From assembly GCA_041675905.1 (NCBI GenBank), contig JBAYSX010000011.1, positions 17,844 to 81,843 of the forward strand: a stretch of DNA of 64,000 nt, given 5' to 3'. The notes under the pieces were generated by a model that worked only from the letters and a program-made list of their open reading frames with translations, was not told where the DNA came from and ran no database searches. Positions 25,497-35,031 of this stretch are shown one piece after another (the first letter of the stretch is position 1; every line of letters starts with the position of its first letter). The DNA is from Sandaracinobacteroides sp041675905. Its GTDB lineage: Bacteria; Pseudomonadota; Alphaproteobacteria; Sphingomonadales; Sphingomonadaceae. Position numbers and translations under genes: made by a program.

Positions 25497-26747
25497 GTGC
25501 TGGGGCTGTTGTTGCTCGTTTATACATTCAACTTCATCGACCGGCAGATCATTGGCATCCTCGCCGCGCCGATCAAGGCGGACCTCGGCCTTTCGGATAC
25601 CGAACTGGGCCTGATGGGCGGGCTGGCGTTTGCGCTATTTTATACGGCGCTGGGCATACCCGTCGCCATCGCCGCCGACCGCTGGAGCCGCAGCACGATC
25701 ATCGCCATAGCGCTCGCCCTGTGGAGTTTCTTCACCGCCCTGTGCGGTTTTGCGAATAATTTCTGGCAGTTGTTTTTTGCCCGTTTGGGTGTCGGCGTCG
25801 GGGAGGCCGGTGGGGTTGCGCCTTCCTATGCGCTGATTGCCGATTATTTCCCGCCTGAACAGCGGGCGCGGGCGCTGGCGGTGTTTTCCTTTGGCATCCC
25901 GTTGGGTTCGGCGCTGGGCGTAATGCTGGGTGGCTGGGTGGCGACGGCGGTGGACTGGCGCTTTGCGTTCGTGGCCGTGGGGGTGGCGGGCTTTCTGATC
26001 GTGCCGATTTTCCGCCTCGGCGTGCCCGAACCGCCGCGCGGGCTTTATGATCCGCCGGTTGCGCCCGGTCCGCGCGCTTCTGTGGGTGAAGTTTTGCGCA
26101 CCGTCACGGGCAAGCCGACCTTTTGGCTCATTTCCTTTGGCGCGTCGTGCAGTTCGATGTGCGGTTATGGGCTGATGTTCTGGCTACCATCCTATTTCAA
26201 TCGCAGCCTCGGCCTCGATCTGGTGCAGATCAGCCTGTTCATGGGGGCGATCCTGTTTGTTGGCGGCATTGCCGGCGTCTGGGCGGGCGGCTGGCTGGGG
26301 GATCGCCTGGGCAAGGGTGACAAGCGGGCCTATGTCGGCGTACCGGCGGTCGCCTTTATCGTCGCCGTGCCATTCTACGCCGCCGGCATCCTGACGGAAT
26401 CGCTGCCGGTGGCTTTCCTGTTGTTTCTGTTGCCCCAGGCACTGGCACTGATGTGGCTCGGGCCGGTGCTCGCCGCGATTCAGGGGCTGGTGCCGCCGAC
26501 AATGCGGGCGACAGCCTCCGCTGCCTTCCTGTTCATCAACAATCTGTTGGGGATTGGGGCCGGCACGCTGTTTTTCGGCGTGGTTTCAGATCTTTACGGG
26601 GATCGTTTCGGTATCGATTCCTTGCGCTACGCGATCATTACCGGCCTTGGCTTTTATGTGCTGGCCGCAGGTTTTCTGGCGCTGGCCGCGCGCCGGATCG
26701 AGCAGGACTGGCACTATCCGGCTTCCCAGGGCGGCGTTGCGCCATAG
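25497..26747 (+). CDS. MFS transporter
   Basis: A 416-residue major facilitator with about 12 membrane segments, beginning LLLLVYTFNFIDRQIIGIL. The motif-A-like loop reads AADRWSRSTIIAI, and a second copy GGWLGDRLGKGDKRAYVG follows segment 7. The FIDRQI motif in segment 1 and GVGVGEAG in segment 4 are typical of the anion/organic-acid and Spns-like group common in sphingomonads. The GTG at 25497 is the only canonical start in the frame; the first membrane segment then begins almost at residue 1, so a short extra N-terminus is possible. It is 47 bases after the receptor and its end overlaps the convergent LysR gene by 34 bases. Confidence 0.88.
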   Translation: MLGLLLLVYTFNFIDRQIIGILAAPIKADLGLSDTELGLMGGLAFALFYTALGIPVAIAADRWSRSTIIAIALALWSFFTALCGFANNFWQLFFARLGVGVGEAGGVAPSYALIADYFPPEQRARALAVFSFGIPLGSALGVMLGGWVATAVDWRFAFVAVGVAGFLIVPIFRLGVPEPPRGLYDPPVAPGPRASVGEVLRTVTGKPTFWLISFGASCSSMCGYGLMFWLPSYFNRSLGLDLVQISLFMGAILFVGGIAGVWAGGWLGDRLGKGDKRAYVGVPAVAFIVAVPFYAAGILTESLPVAFLLFLLPQALALMWLGPVLAAIQGLVPPTMRATASAAFLFINNLLGIGAGTLFFGVVSDLYGDRFGIDSLRYAIITGLGFYVLAAGFLALAARRIEQDWHYPASQGGVAP

Positions 26748-27535
26748 CATTGGCGCAGATGCGCGATGAAGGCCGCCACCGCCGTGGGTACAAGTTCGGC
26801 GCGTGGGTGTACGGCATGGATCGCGACATCGGTTGCACCCTCCCATTCGGGAAGGATGCGTCGTAGTCGTCCGGCGCGCAGATCATCCGCGACATCCCAG
26901 GCCGACCGCAGCGCCACGCCCGCGCCTGAAAGCGCCAGTTCGCGCACCACTTCGCTGGAATTGGTAATGACGGCGCTTTCGCCGGGAAACAGCGTCAGCC
27001 CGTCCGGTCCCTGCAGCCGCCACGGCAATTGTGCGGTCGCCGCCAGCAGCGGATAGTTTGCCAGTGCCGAAAGGGTCTTTGGTTCGCCATGGCGGTCGAG
27101 ATATGTCGGCGCGGCGCATAAGAATCGCCGGTTGGCGGCGAGGCGATGCGCCGTCAGTTCCGGCGGAATGTCGGCGGCGATGCGGATGGCTACATCGATC
27201 CGTTCGCCCGGCAGGTCAACAAACGCATCCGTCAAATTGATTTCGACGCCCACACGCGGCCAGGCCCGCAGAAAATCATGCAGATGCGGCGCGACATGCA
27301 GCCGCCCGAAAGACGTTGGCGCGGAGATTCGCAGCCGGCCCGCCGGTTCGCGGACACCCGCCACCCGCGCCTCGGCGGCGCGCACATCGGCCAGAATGCC
27401 AACAATGTCGCGATGGAATTGCGCGCCTGCCGCTGTCGTCACCAGGCGGCGGGTCGTGCGGTGGGCGAGTTGCACGCCGAGCCGTGCTTCCAGCCGCGCC
27501 AGTCGTTTGGACACCATTGCCGGTGAAACCCGCAA
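26714..27535 (-). CDS. LysR family transcriptional regulator (N-terminus without canonical start)
   Basis: A LysR-type regulator: helix-turn-helix, then the substrate-binding domain (GRLRISAPTSFGRLHVAPHL and following). The first canonical start, TTG at 27535, falls inside the helix-turn-helix, just before RVSPAMVSKRLARLEARLG. The same frame remains open upstream to about 27625, and the codons read DPDYALFAEIVAAGSLSAAA, exactly the missing first helices of a LysR domain. The true start is therefore probably CTG at 27619 or ATA at 27604 (the latter with AGGA at good spacing), or an ATG has been lost. Target unknown; it is convergent with the MFS gene and divergent from malate synthase. Confidence 0.75.
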   Translation of the reverse strand: MRVSPAMVSKRLARLEARLGVQLAHRTTRRLVTTAAGAQFHRDIVGILADVRAAEARVAGVREPAGRLRISAPTSFGRLHVAPHLHDFLRAWPRVGVEINLTDAFVDLPGERIDVAIRIAADIPPELTAHRLAANRRFLCAAPTYLDRHGEPKTLSALANYPLLAATAQLPWRLQGPDGLTLFPGESAVITNSSEVVRELALSGAGVALRSAWDVADDLRAGRLRRILPEWEGATDVAIHAVHPRAELVPTAVAAFIAHLRQCYGATPPWEAG

Positions 27536-27705
27536 ACGGCGCGCAGCGGCGGACAGGCTTCCGGCAGCGACGATCTCGGCGAACAGGGCGTAATCCGGGT
27601 CTATATTCGATCCTGTCAGGAATAACTGCTTTCAATATTGTTCATCTACCGATGAAATCAGATTGTGGCTACAACCATAATGAAACCGGAAAAAGGATGA
27701 CACAC

Positions 27706-29820
27706 ATGACCGACATGCTCCGACGCGCCGGGCTGGAAATCGCAAGCTCGCTGGTGAATTTTATCGAAAACAAGGCGCTGCCCGGCACTGGCGTTGTACC
27801 GGAGCATTTCTGGAAAGGCGTGGCGGATATTTTCGCCACCTTTGCGCCGGAAAACCGCAAGCTGCTGGCGAAGCGGGATGAATTGCAGGCGCAAATCGAC
27901 GCCTGGCACAAGGAGCGTGCCGGTCAGCCAATCGACCCCGCCGCCTATCAGACGTTCCTGCGGGAAATCGGCTATCTCGTTCCCGAACCTGCGCCTTTCA
28001 CCATCTCCACCGCCAATGTCGACGATGAAGTAGCCCGCATGGGCGGCGCGCAACTGGTGGTTCCGGTGCTGAACGACCGTTTCGCGCTGAATGCCGCCAA
28101 CGCCCGCTGGGGCAGCCTGTATGACGCATTATATGGCACCGACGCGCTGCCCGGCGTGGCCGCACCTGGTGGTTACGACAAGGCGCGCGGTGCGGAAGTG
28201 ATCCGCTGGGTGCGCAACTTCCTTGATGAAAGCGTGCCGTTAAAATCTGGAAGCTGGGTGGATTTCGCCGGCGGCGTTCCGGTGCTGGCCGACCCGTCCG
28301 CTTATGTCGGCTATCGCGGCGATGCCGCCAGCCCCGATGCCATATTGCTACGGCATAATGGGGTGCACATCGAAATCCGCTTCGACCGCGCGCACGCAAT
28401 CGGCAAGGATGACAAGGCTGGCATCGCCGACGTGATTCTGGAATCGGCGCTGACCACCATCGTCGATCTCGAAGATTCCATCGCCGCTGTCGATGCGGAG
28501 GACAAGGTTGCGGCTTATGCCAATTGGCTTGGCCTGATGCTCGGCGATATGGAGGCGCAGTTCGAGAAGGGCGGCAGAACGGTTACCCGCGCGATGGCGC
28601 CGGACCGGGAATGGGCCGCGCCGGATGGCAGCAGCTTTACCCTGCATGGCCGCAGCCTGCTGTTCGTGCGCAATGTCGGCCATCTGATGACGAACCCCGC
28701 CGTCCGCCTTGCCGACGGCACGGACGCGCCGGAAGGCATCCTTGATGGCATCGTCACCAGCCTGATCGGCATGCATGATCTGTTGGGCCGGGGCCGCTAC
28801 CGCAACAGCCGCACCGGCGCGATTTATATCGTGAAGCCGAAGATGCACGGCCCGGACGAAGCCGCTTTCACCAACCGGCTGTTCGACGCCATCGAGGATT
28901 TGCTTGGCCTCAACCGTAATACGCTGAAGGTTGGGGTGATGGATGAAGAGCGCCGCACCTCCGCCAATCTTGCGGCCACCATCCATGCGGTGAAGGATCG
29001 TATCGCCTTCATCAACACCGGCTTTCTCGATCGCACCGGCGACGAGATTCACACGTCCATGTACGCCGGGCCGATGGTGCGCAAGGGCGCGATGAAATCC
29101 AGCACATGGATTGCGGCCTATGAACGCCGCAATGTGCAGATCGGCCTTGCCTGCGGGCTTTCCGGCAAGGCGCAGATCGGCAAGGGCATGTGGGCAATGC
29201 CGGATCAGATGGCCGACATGCTGGCGCAAAAACATGTGCACCCGAAGGCTGGCGCGAACACCGCCTGGGTACCCAGCCCGACCGCCGCGACAATCCACGC
29301 CATCCATTATCATCAGGTCGATGTGTTCGCCCGTCAGGCCGAACTGAAGAACGCGCCAACGCCAGGGCTGGATGCGTTGCTGACGCTGCCGCTGGCGACC
29401 GGCACCAATTTTTCGACAACCGAAATAACCGAGGAACTGGATAATAATGCCCAGGGCATTCTGGGCTATGTCGTCCGCTGGGTGGATCAGGGCGTCGGTT
29501 GTTCGAAGGTGCCGGATATTCACGACATCGGTCTGATGGAAGACCGGGCTACCTTGCGTATTTCCTCGCAACATATCGCCAACTGGCTGCTGCACGGCAT
29601 TTGCAAGCCGGAAGATGTGGACGCGGCGCTGAAACGCATGGCGGCGCGGGTGGACGCGCAAAATGCCGGCGATCCGGCCTATCAGCCAATGGCCGGGAAC
29701 GAAGCCACCAGCCTCGCTTTCAAGGCAGCGCGGGCACTGATTTTTGAAGGGCTGGAGCAACCGAACGGCTATACCGAACCGCTGCTGCACAAGTTCCGCG
29801 CGCGGGTGAAGGCGGCGTAA
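27706..29820 (+). CDS. glcB: malate synthase G
   Basis: A 704-residue malate synthase of the G form, condensing glyoxylate with acetyl-CoA in the glyoxylate shunt. Key regions are NARWGSLYDALYGTDA near residue 130, VDLEDSIAAVDAEDK (metal and glyoxylate region), GRSLLFVRNVGHLMTNPA, and the catalytic loop YIVKPKMHGPDE. The C-terminal part has SQHIANWLLHG. The length matches isoform G (about 720), not isoform A. The ATG at 27706 has AAGGA 8 bases upstream; an in-frame ATG at 27697 is possible but has poor spacing. It is a stand-alone unit ended by a strong hairpin. Confidence 0.95.
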   Translation: MTDMLRRAGLEIASSLVNFIENKALPGTGVVPEHFWKGVADIFATFAPENRKLLAKRDELQAQIDAWHKERAGQPIDPAAYQTFLREIGYLVPEPAPFTISTANVDDEVARMGGAQLVVPVLNDRFALNAANARWGSLYDALYGTDALPGVAAPGGYDKARGAEVIRWVRNFLDESVPLKSGSWVDFAGGVPVLADPSAYVGYRGDAASPDAILLRHNGVHIEIRFDRAHAIGKDDKAGIADVILESALTTIVDLEDSIAAVDAEDKVAAYANWLGLMLGDMEAQFEKGGRTVTRAMAPDREWAAPDGSSFTLHGRSLLFVRNVGHLMTNPAVRLADGTDAPEGILDGIVTSLIGMHDLLGRGRYRNSRTGAIYIVKPKMHGPDEAAFTNRLFDAIEDLLGLNRNTLKVGVMDEERRTSANLAATIHAVKDRIAFINTGFLDRTGDEIHTSMYAGPMVRKGAMKSSTWIAAYERRNVQIGLACGLSGKAQIGKGMWAMPDQMADMLAQKHVHPKAGANTAWVPSPTAATIHAIHYHQVDVFARQAELKNAPTPGLDALLTLPLATGTNFSTTEITEELDNNAQGILGYVVRWVDQGVGCSKVPDIHDIGLMEDRATLRISSQHIANWLLHGICKPEDVDAALKRMAARVDAQNAGDPAYQPMAGNEATSLAFKAARALIFEGLEQPNGYTEPLLHKFRARVKAA

Positions 29821-29832
29821 CAAACTTCATTA

Positions 29833-29872
29833 TGGCCGCGTGATCCCCTTTTTGGGCCGGATCACGCGGCCA
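29833..29872. terminator. bidirectional terminator hairpin
   Basis: A perfect 14-base stem, TGGCCGCGTGATCC with GGATCACGCGGCCA, around a 12-base loop between the convergent malate synthase and universal stress genes. The T-run after the stem is weak (CTTTCGTT), but the position and stability suit a terminator for both. Confidence 0.75.
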
Positions 29873-29883
29873 CTTTCGTTCGA

Positions 29884-30723
29884 TCAGTGTGAAACTTGCG
29901 TCGGCACCTTCAGATCGCGCAGGATGCCGCGCGTCGCACCGCCCAGCACGAAATCGCGCATGCGGGAATGGCCGAAGCCGCCCATCACCAGCAGGCCGGC
30001 GCTATTGCCCACGGCATGATTTTGCAGCGTGTCGGCAATGGGGGTGTTTTTGCCCTGGATGCGGCTGATGTTCGCGACAATTCCGTGGGCAGCCAGATAC
30101 AGCAGCAGCGTTTCACCCGGCTGGGTCTCCGGCAAGATCTTTTCATCCACGACGATGGCGACCGTCACTTTGGTGGCACGTTTCAGCATCGGCATGGCAT
30201 CGGCCACGGCGCGGGAGGCGACGCGGCTGCCGTCCCATGCGACCATCACATGGGACGGCGTCGTCAGCGCCGGCACATCTTCCGGCAACAGCAAAACAGG
30301 GCGACCCGAACCGAAAATTGCCAGTTCCGCCGATCCGCGCAAATACGGGTCGTCGCGGCCGAGGCCCATCAGCGTGAGATCATAGTAGCGCGCGCGTTCC
30401 GCGATGACATCACCCATGGTCGCTGGCAGGGCTTCCCGCACATCTGATTTCACCGTTACACCGGCGGTCTCCGCCACGGTGGCAAGCGTTTTGGCCAGCG
30501 CCTCGCCGTGCGCGCGGCATTTGCTGCGCGCCTCGGCGACAATCGCCGGTGTGTCGACAAGGACATTGCCGAATGGCCCGGTGTTCCGCGGGAACTCGGG
30601 AAGGAGAGTCAACGTATGCAGCGTACCGCCCAGATACTTCGCTACGGTCACTGCATGGCGCGAAAGGTTTTCGGCATTGCCATCGGGCCAGGTATGGAGG
30701 GGGAGCAGAATCTGGGTCGTCAT
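29884..30723 (-). CDS. universal stress protein (UspA family)
   Basis: A 279-residue tandem universal stress protein. The N-terminal half starts QILLPLHTWPDGNAENL and is degenerate. The C-terminal half (about residues 155-279) has the HVMVAWDGSR strand and the ATP-type signature GLLVMGGFGHSRMRDFVLGG followed by ATR, matching G-x2-G-x9-G-S/T. This suggests that only the second half binds nucleotide. The ATG at 30723 has a GTGAGG site. It is a single gene, convergent with malate synthase. Confidence 0.88.
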   Translation of the reverse strand: MTTQILLPLHTWPDGNAENLSRHAVTVAKYLGGTLHTLTLLPEFPRNTGPFGNVLVDTPAIVAEARSKCRAHGEALAKTLATVAETAGVTVKSDVREALPATMGDVIAERARYYDLTLMGLGRDDPYLRGSAELAIFGSGRPVLLLPEDVPALTTPSHVMVAWDGSRVASRAVADAMPMLKRATKVTVAIVVDEKILPETQPGETLLLYLAAHGIVANISRIQGKNTPIADTLQNHAVGNSAGLLVMGGFGHSRMRDFVLGGATRGILRDLKVPTQVSH

Positions 30724-30811
30724 ATTACCTCACGCACAAAAGCCTCGCCGGGCCATAGCTATAGCAGCAACCGGGGATGGCGCATAACCCTGCACTGTCG
30801 CGTCTGTAAAA

Positions 30812-32167
30812 CTATTTCGGCTGGGGGAATTTCCACACCACATGCAGGCCGGGACCGGCATCATAGAGGTTGATCGCGGTTTCATGCACATCCGCTACGG
30901 CCTTCACGAAGGGCAAGCCGAGCCCGGTTCCCGGTTCGTGCGCGGTTTCGGCCAGCCGGATGAACCGCCCCCACACGCGTTCGCGCTGGTCCGGCGGGAT
31001 GCCCGGTCCGCTGTCGACGATATGCAGTTCGATCGCGTCGGCCACCGCCAGCACATGCAGCGCGATACGCCCGCCCGGCGGCGTATATTTGATGGCATTA
31101 TCGAGAAGGTTTCCAATCGCCTGCGCCAGCATATGACCGTCGCCCACAATTATCCGGCCCGGCTCGATGCGCACATCCAGACGTAATTCGCGTTCCTCGA
31201 TAGCCGGTTGGTAGAATTCGATGGCGTCGGTCGCAAGGGCGGACAAATCCACTTCGCCAAAGCTTGTCGCATGGCGCAGGCCTTCAATGCGGGCGATCCG
31301 CAAGACCATATCGAACAGCCGGATCAGTTTATCAGCCTCGTCGAGCGCGGCGCGCGTAAGCTGTGGCCTTGTGTCGGCATCGGCGGTCTCAAGTTCGGAA
31401 AGATCGGCGCTGAGCCGCGCCAGGGGCGTACGCAATTCATGCGCAACGCTATCGGAAAGGCGGCGGATCGACACCAGCAATTCCTCGATCCGCGCCAGCA
31501 TCAGATTGAGCGTTTCGGCAAGACGGTCGAAATCGTCGTTACTGCCCTGCAGCGGTATCCGTCCCGACAAATCGCCCGCCATCACCCGCCGGGCTGTGGC
31601 GCTGATGGTGTCGATCCGGCGACCAATGGCGAGACTCAGAAGTGCGCCGCCCGGGATGCCGAGCAACAATGCGGATACGAGCATCCAGGCTGCAGCCTCG
31701 CCGGCGAATTCCTGACGTTCAAGCAGATCCTCCACATCGCGACCCACCAGCAGGCGCGCGCCATCGTTGAATTTCCGATCCCATGTCAGGGAAAAATGAT
31801 CGCTTTCGCCACTTCCCACATAAAGGTCCGCCTCGATCATCTGCCAGCCTGCCCCATGGTATTCTGGCCAGCCGGGGAGATTATGTATGATGGTCTTGCC
31901 ATCGGGTGCGATAAAGGCATGAAACGGCTTGCGCTCCGCATCGCTCCGCTGTCGCTCTTGCAGCTCACGCACCAGCGCCTCCTGTCCCTCGGTAACATAG
32001 GTGCCGGCGAGCATCGCCGCCTCCACCTGAACACCGGAACGGACTTTTCCCATCGGATTGCGAATATTCAGCAAATAATAGCCACCCACCGTGAGTGCGG
32101 TGGAGATCGCGAACAGGAAGGCATAAATCAGCGCCAGCCGGAACGACAGGCTGCCAAGCAACCTCAC
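30812..32167 (-). CDS. two-component sensor histidine kinase
   Basis: A 451-residue membrane kinase: first membrane segment at residues 10-32, periplasmic sensor domain 33-157, second segment about 160-182, HAMP to about 235. The H-box SDSVAHELRTPLARL has the phospho-acceptor His243. The N-box is QAIGNLLDNAIKYTPPGG, and the G boxes are DSGPGIPP and GTGLGLPFVKAVA. The ATG at 32167 overlaps the response-regulator stop (ATGA). The partner regulator and a PepSY protein precede it in the operon; envelope or cation-stress sensing is typical of this arrangement, but the signal is unknown. Confidence 0.92.
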   Translation of the reverse strand: MRLLGSLSFRLALIYAFLFAISTALTVGGYYLLNIRNPMGKVRSGVQVEAAMLAGTYVTEGQEALVRELQERQRSDAERKPFHAFIAPDGKTIIHNLPGWPEYHGAGWQMIEADLYVGSGESDHFSLTWDRKFNDGARLLVGRDVEDLLERQEFAGEAAAWMLVSALLLGIPGGALLSLAIGRRIDTISATARRVMAGDLSGRIPLQGSNDDFDRLAETLNLMLARIEELLVSIRRLSDSVAHELRTPLARLSADLSELETADADTRPQLTRAALDEADKLIRLFDMVLRIARIEGLRHATSFGEVDLSALATDAIEFYQPAIEERELRLDVRIEPGRIIVGDGHMLAQAIGNLLDNAIKYTPPGGRIALHVLAVADAIELHIVDSGPGIPPDQRERVWGRFIRLAETAHEPGTGLGLPFVKAVADVHETAINLYDAGPGLHVVWKFPQPK

Positions 32168-32841
32168 TGTGCCTCCCGCAATACATAGCCGGTACCGCGC
32201 ACCGTATGGATCAGTTGTACGGGATAATCGCGGTCCATTTTCTGGCGCAGGCGGCTCACATGCTGGTCGATGATATTGGTCTGCGGGTCGAAACTGTAAT
32301 CCCAGACGTTTTCGAGCAGCATGGCGCGGGTCACCACTCGTCCGGCATTGCGGATCAGATAATCGAGGATGCGGAATTCACGGCTGGTCAATTCGATCCG
32401 CTGGCCGCCCCGTTTCACCGTCCGCCCCACCACATCCACTTCCAGATCGGCGACGGTGATGCGGGTGGGTTCGGGGGCGGTTTGCGGGCGGCGGCCCAGC
32501 GCCTCTACCCGTGCGAGCAATTCCGCCAGAGCGAAAGGTTTGGAAAGATAATCGTCGCCGCCAGCGCGCAAGCCCCGCACCCGTTCATCGACATCGTTCA
32601 GCGCTGACAGGATCAGCACCGGCGTCGCGTCGCCGGTGGCGCGCAAGGTTTGCAGGATAGTGAGGCCGTCCACATGCGGCAGCATCCGATCGAGGATGAT
32701 GACGTCATAATATTCGGCTGCCGCCTGCAACAGTCCGGCGCGGCCATCTGCCTTGTGCTCGACGATATGGCCGACTTCGCCCAGTCCCTTGCTGACATGG
32801 GCGGCGACGCGCGCATCATCTTCGATCAATAAAATCTGCAC
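32164..32841 (-). CDS. OmpR/PhoB-type response regulator
   Basis: A 225-residue regulator. The receiver has acidic residues in LIEDDA, phospho-acceptor Asp51 (VIILDRMLP), the switch Ser79 region (VLILSALND) and Lys101 (YLSKPF). The C-terminal winged helix reads LTSREFRILDYLIRNAG and ends with IDQHVSRLRQKMDRD and RGTGYVLRE, all typical of the OmpR family. It lies 3 bases after the PepSY gene and overlaps the kinase gene. Confidence 0.95.
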   Translation of the reverse strand: MQILLIEDDARVAAHVSKGLGEVGHIVEHKADGRAGLLQAAAEYYDVIILDRMLPHVDGLTILQTLRATGDATPVLILSALNDVDERVRGLRAGGDDYLSKPFALAELLARVEALGRRPQTAPEPTRITVADLEVDVVGRTVKRGGQRIELTSREFRILDYLIRNAGRVVTRAMLLENVWDYSFDPQTNIIDQHVSRLRQKMDRDYPVQLIHTVRGTGYVLREAQ

Positions 32842-32844
32842 CGG

Positions 32845-33342
32845 CTACTCACTGGCGGAAAGGGCGAACTGGCGGGACGAGAAGGGATCGAGGCGCACTT
32901 CGGCCACCCCCGCCGCCGATTCGATCCGGATATCATACCAGGGTTCGCCATCATGCCGTGTATAATCAATGGCGGTGACGCGGCCACGGATGCGCCGGCC
33001 AATTTCCATCAGGCGCGGGGCAAGCCTGATGCTGGCGAGGCGGCGAAACTCGTCGCCGCGAAACCAGCGCAGCCGCAAGCGCCGTAACCGCGGGCGCGTG
33101 TCGGACAGCAATTCACCCGACATCCGGTGCAGGACGATATTGTGGATGGTGTCACCCCGGATCATCTCGATTTCATAGACGGGTTCGCCTTTATGGTGAT
33201 CGGATTCCACCTCCAGAACCGTGCCGTGCAGTCGCTTTTCCGCCAGCGCCACGGCGTCCACCACATCGAGCGTCCCGCGTGGCCCCGCCGAGAGCGCGCC
33301 CGTCGCGCACCAAAGGGCCGCCGCCATCATGATCAGCCGCAT
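32845..33342 (-). CDS. PepSY domain-containing exported protein
   Basis: A 165-residue exported protein. The signal peptide MRLIMMAAALWCATGALSAG is followed by two short PepSY-like repeats: one with AEKRLHGTVLEVESDHHKGE and VYEIEMI, a second with RIRGRVTAIDYTRHDGEPWYDI. PepSY proteins often sit with two-component systems and modulate periplasmic proteases or sensors. The ATG at 33342 is chosen because it precedes the signal peptide directly; the frame stays open upstream but is not signal-like. It is the first gene of the PepSY / regulator / kinase operon. Confidence 0.82.
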   Translation of the reverse strand: MRLIMMAAALWCATGALSAGPRGTLDVVDAVALAEKRLHGTVLEVESDHHKGEPVYEIEMIRGDTIHNIVLHRMSGELLSDTRPRLRRLRLRWFRGDEFRRLASIRLAPRLMEIGRRIRGRVTAIDYTRHDGEPWYDIRIESAAGVAEVRLDPFSSRQFALSASE

Positions 33343-33480
33343 GAGTCTCCCTTTCACACCGGCTGTGAACCGGGACGACCCGCTTTTCCACCTGCTGGTC
33401 GGCAGATGCGACGAAATCCGGCGAACATTGCGAAAATCAAATGTTTCAACAATGTGACGCAAAGGTCCGGGTTCCAGATA

Positions 33481-34356
33481 ATGGCGATGGACGTTGCCCT
33501 TCATCCATCCCTGTTCACTTTCCGCGCCGCCTTGCCCGCTTCACGCGGTTTCGCGCCCGGACCGATAGCCGCCACCTGGACGGCGATTGTGCTCGCCGGT
33601 CGCCGGCCCGGTCCGTGTCCGCTGGCCTCGTCCTTCGGTGTGATCAGCAAGGCATTGATCCCCGTCGATGGCGAGGCGATGCTGAGCCGCGTTACGCGCA
33701 GTCTGCTGGCGTCCGGCAGCGTCCGCCGCGTCATCATTCTGGCGCAGGAAGCTGAGGACCTGTTGCAATCGCCGGCTATGGCCTGGGCTCGCTATGATGG
33801 TCGCGTGGAGCCGCGCCGCTCGGCGGATGGCATTTCCCGCTCCATCGATGCGGTGCTGGCTCATCCGGATACCGGCTGGCCGGTACTCGTCACCACTGCC
33901 GACCATGCGTTGCTGACGCCGGAAGTCGTCCGCGCGTTTACGGATCATGCGGAAAATTGCGATCTGGCGGTGGGCCTGGTCGACCGCGAAACGTTGCTTG
34001 CCGCCTATCCGGACAATCGCCGTACCTGGCTGCGCTTCAAGGGTGGCGCCTACACCGGCGCGAATCTGTTTGCGCTGCATTCACCGGCGACACGGGGTGT
34101 GCTGAAAATCTGGGCCTCGGTCGAACAGGATCGCAAGAAATTGTGGCGGATCGCCCGGCGCTTCGGGCCGTGGTTATTGTTGCGCACCTTGCTGCGCCGC
34201 ATGTCGATCCAGCAGGCTGTGGCGGAAGTCGGCTGGCGCATGGGCGTGCTGGCGCGGCCCGTGCTGCTGCCCTTCGCCGAAGCCGGGATCGATGTGGACA
34301 AGGCCGGAGATTATCAGTTGGCGGAAGCGATATTGCGGCGTCGCGCCACGGCATGA
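33481..34356 (+). CDS. nucleotidyltransferase family protein (MobA-like NTP transferase)
   Basis: A 291-residue protein of the MobA/GlmU-type nucleotidyltransferase fold. The N-terminal TAIVLAGRRPG stretch is the nucleotide-binding loop, followed by SKALIPVDGEAMLSRV, where the lysine contacts phosphate. Later PVLVTTADHALLTPE holds the metal-binding aspartate. It probably activates a sugar or alcohol phosphate as a CDP, GDP or UDP derivative. The ATG at 33481 (or 33487) is uncertain because no strong ribosome site is seen. It opens a four-gene plus-strand cluster with ATGA/GTGA overlaps. Confidence 0.8.
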   Translation: MAMDVALHPSLFTFRAALPASRGFAPGPIAATWTAIVLAGRRPGPCPLASSFGVISKALIPVDGEAMLSRVTRSLLASGSVRRVIILAQEAEDLLQSPAMAWARYDGRVEPRRSADGISRSIDAVLAHPDTGWPVLVTTADHALLTPEVVRAFTDHAENCDLAVGLVDRETLLAAYPDNRRTWLRFKGGAYTGANLFALHSPATRGVLKIWASVEQDRKKLWRIARRFGPWLLLRTLLRRMSIQQAVAEVGWRMGVLARPVLLPFAEAGIDVDKAGDYQLAEAILRRRATA

Positions 34357-35027
34357 TCCCCCTTTCGATATTCGATGTGGACCGCACCCTGACGCGGTTG
34401 CCGACCTATAGCGCCTTTCTGTTATTTGCTGCGCGACGGCTGGCCCCGTGGCGGCTGGCGCTGCTTCCGGTACTTGCGCCCACGGCGGCGGGCTATGCGC
34501 TGAAGCTGGTGGACCGGCGGCAGATGAAAGAGACGATGCACCGGCTGATGCTGGGCCGTCGCCTGCCTTGCGCCCGTGCCCGCGCCATTGCGACCGCTTT
34601 TGTGGATCAGTTGGTGGAGAATGGGCTTTATCGTGAAGGCCAGGCATTGATTGCGCGCGAACGCGCCGCTGGCCGCCGGATCGTTCTGGCGACGGCCGCG
34701 CCCGAACTATATGTTCGCTCGCTGGCGGAACGGCTGGGAGTGGAGGATGTTATTGCCACCGCCGGCACATGGCGGGCCGGATGCCTGACTCCGGCGATTG
34801 ACGGTTTGAATTGCTATGGCGCGGCAAAACAGGCCATGCTGGCCACCTGGCTTGCCGGGAACGGCCTGTCGCGGGAAACCTGCCATATGCGCTTTTATTC
34901 CGACCACGCATCCGACCTGCCGACATTCGAGTGGGTTGACGAGCCGGTCGCGGTCAATCCGTCGCGCCGGCTTTACGCCATCGCGCGGGAACGCGGCTGG
35001 CCGGCGGTCGACTGGCGGGCAAGGTGA
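34353..35027 (+). CDS. HAD-IB family phosphatase
   Basis: A 224-residue phosphatase of the haloacid dehalogenase superfamily, subclass IB. Motif I is FDVDRTLT with catalytic Asp8 and Asp10. Motif II is RIVLATAAP. The motif III/IV region ends in FYSDHASDLP, where the two aspartates bind Mg2+. The substrate may be a phosphorylated alcohol or sugar made by the neighbours. The ATG at 34353 overlaps the preceding stop (ATGA), which supports translational coupling. Confidence 0.88.
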   Translation: MIPLSIFDVDRTLTRLPTYSAFLLFAARRLAPWRLALLPVLAPTAAGYALKLVDRRQMKETMHRLMLGRRLPCARARAIATAFVDQLVENGLYREGQALIARERAAGRRIVLATAAPELYVRSLAERLGVEDVIATAGTWRAGCLTPAIDGLNCYGAAKQAMLATWLAGNGLSRETCHMRFYSDHASDLPTFEWVDEPVAVNPSRRLYAIARERGWPAVDWRAR

Positions 35028-35031
35028 CGGT

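Noticed and set aside
28348..29823. 491-codon minus-strand frame opposite malate synthase
   Set aside because: It is an antisense shadow; malate synthase carries every family motif on the plus strand.
33127..33480. N-terminal extension of the nucleotidyltransferase gene
   Set aside because: The frame is open but overlaps the divergent PepSY gene and its promoter, and has no nucleotidyltransferase-like sequence before 33481.
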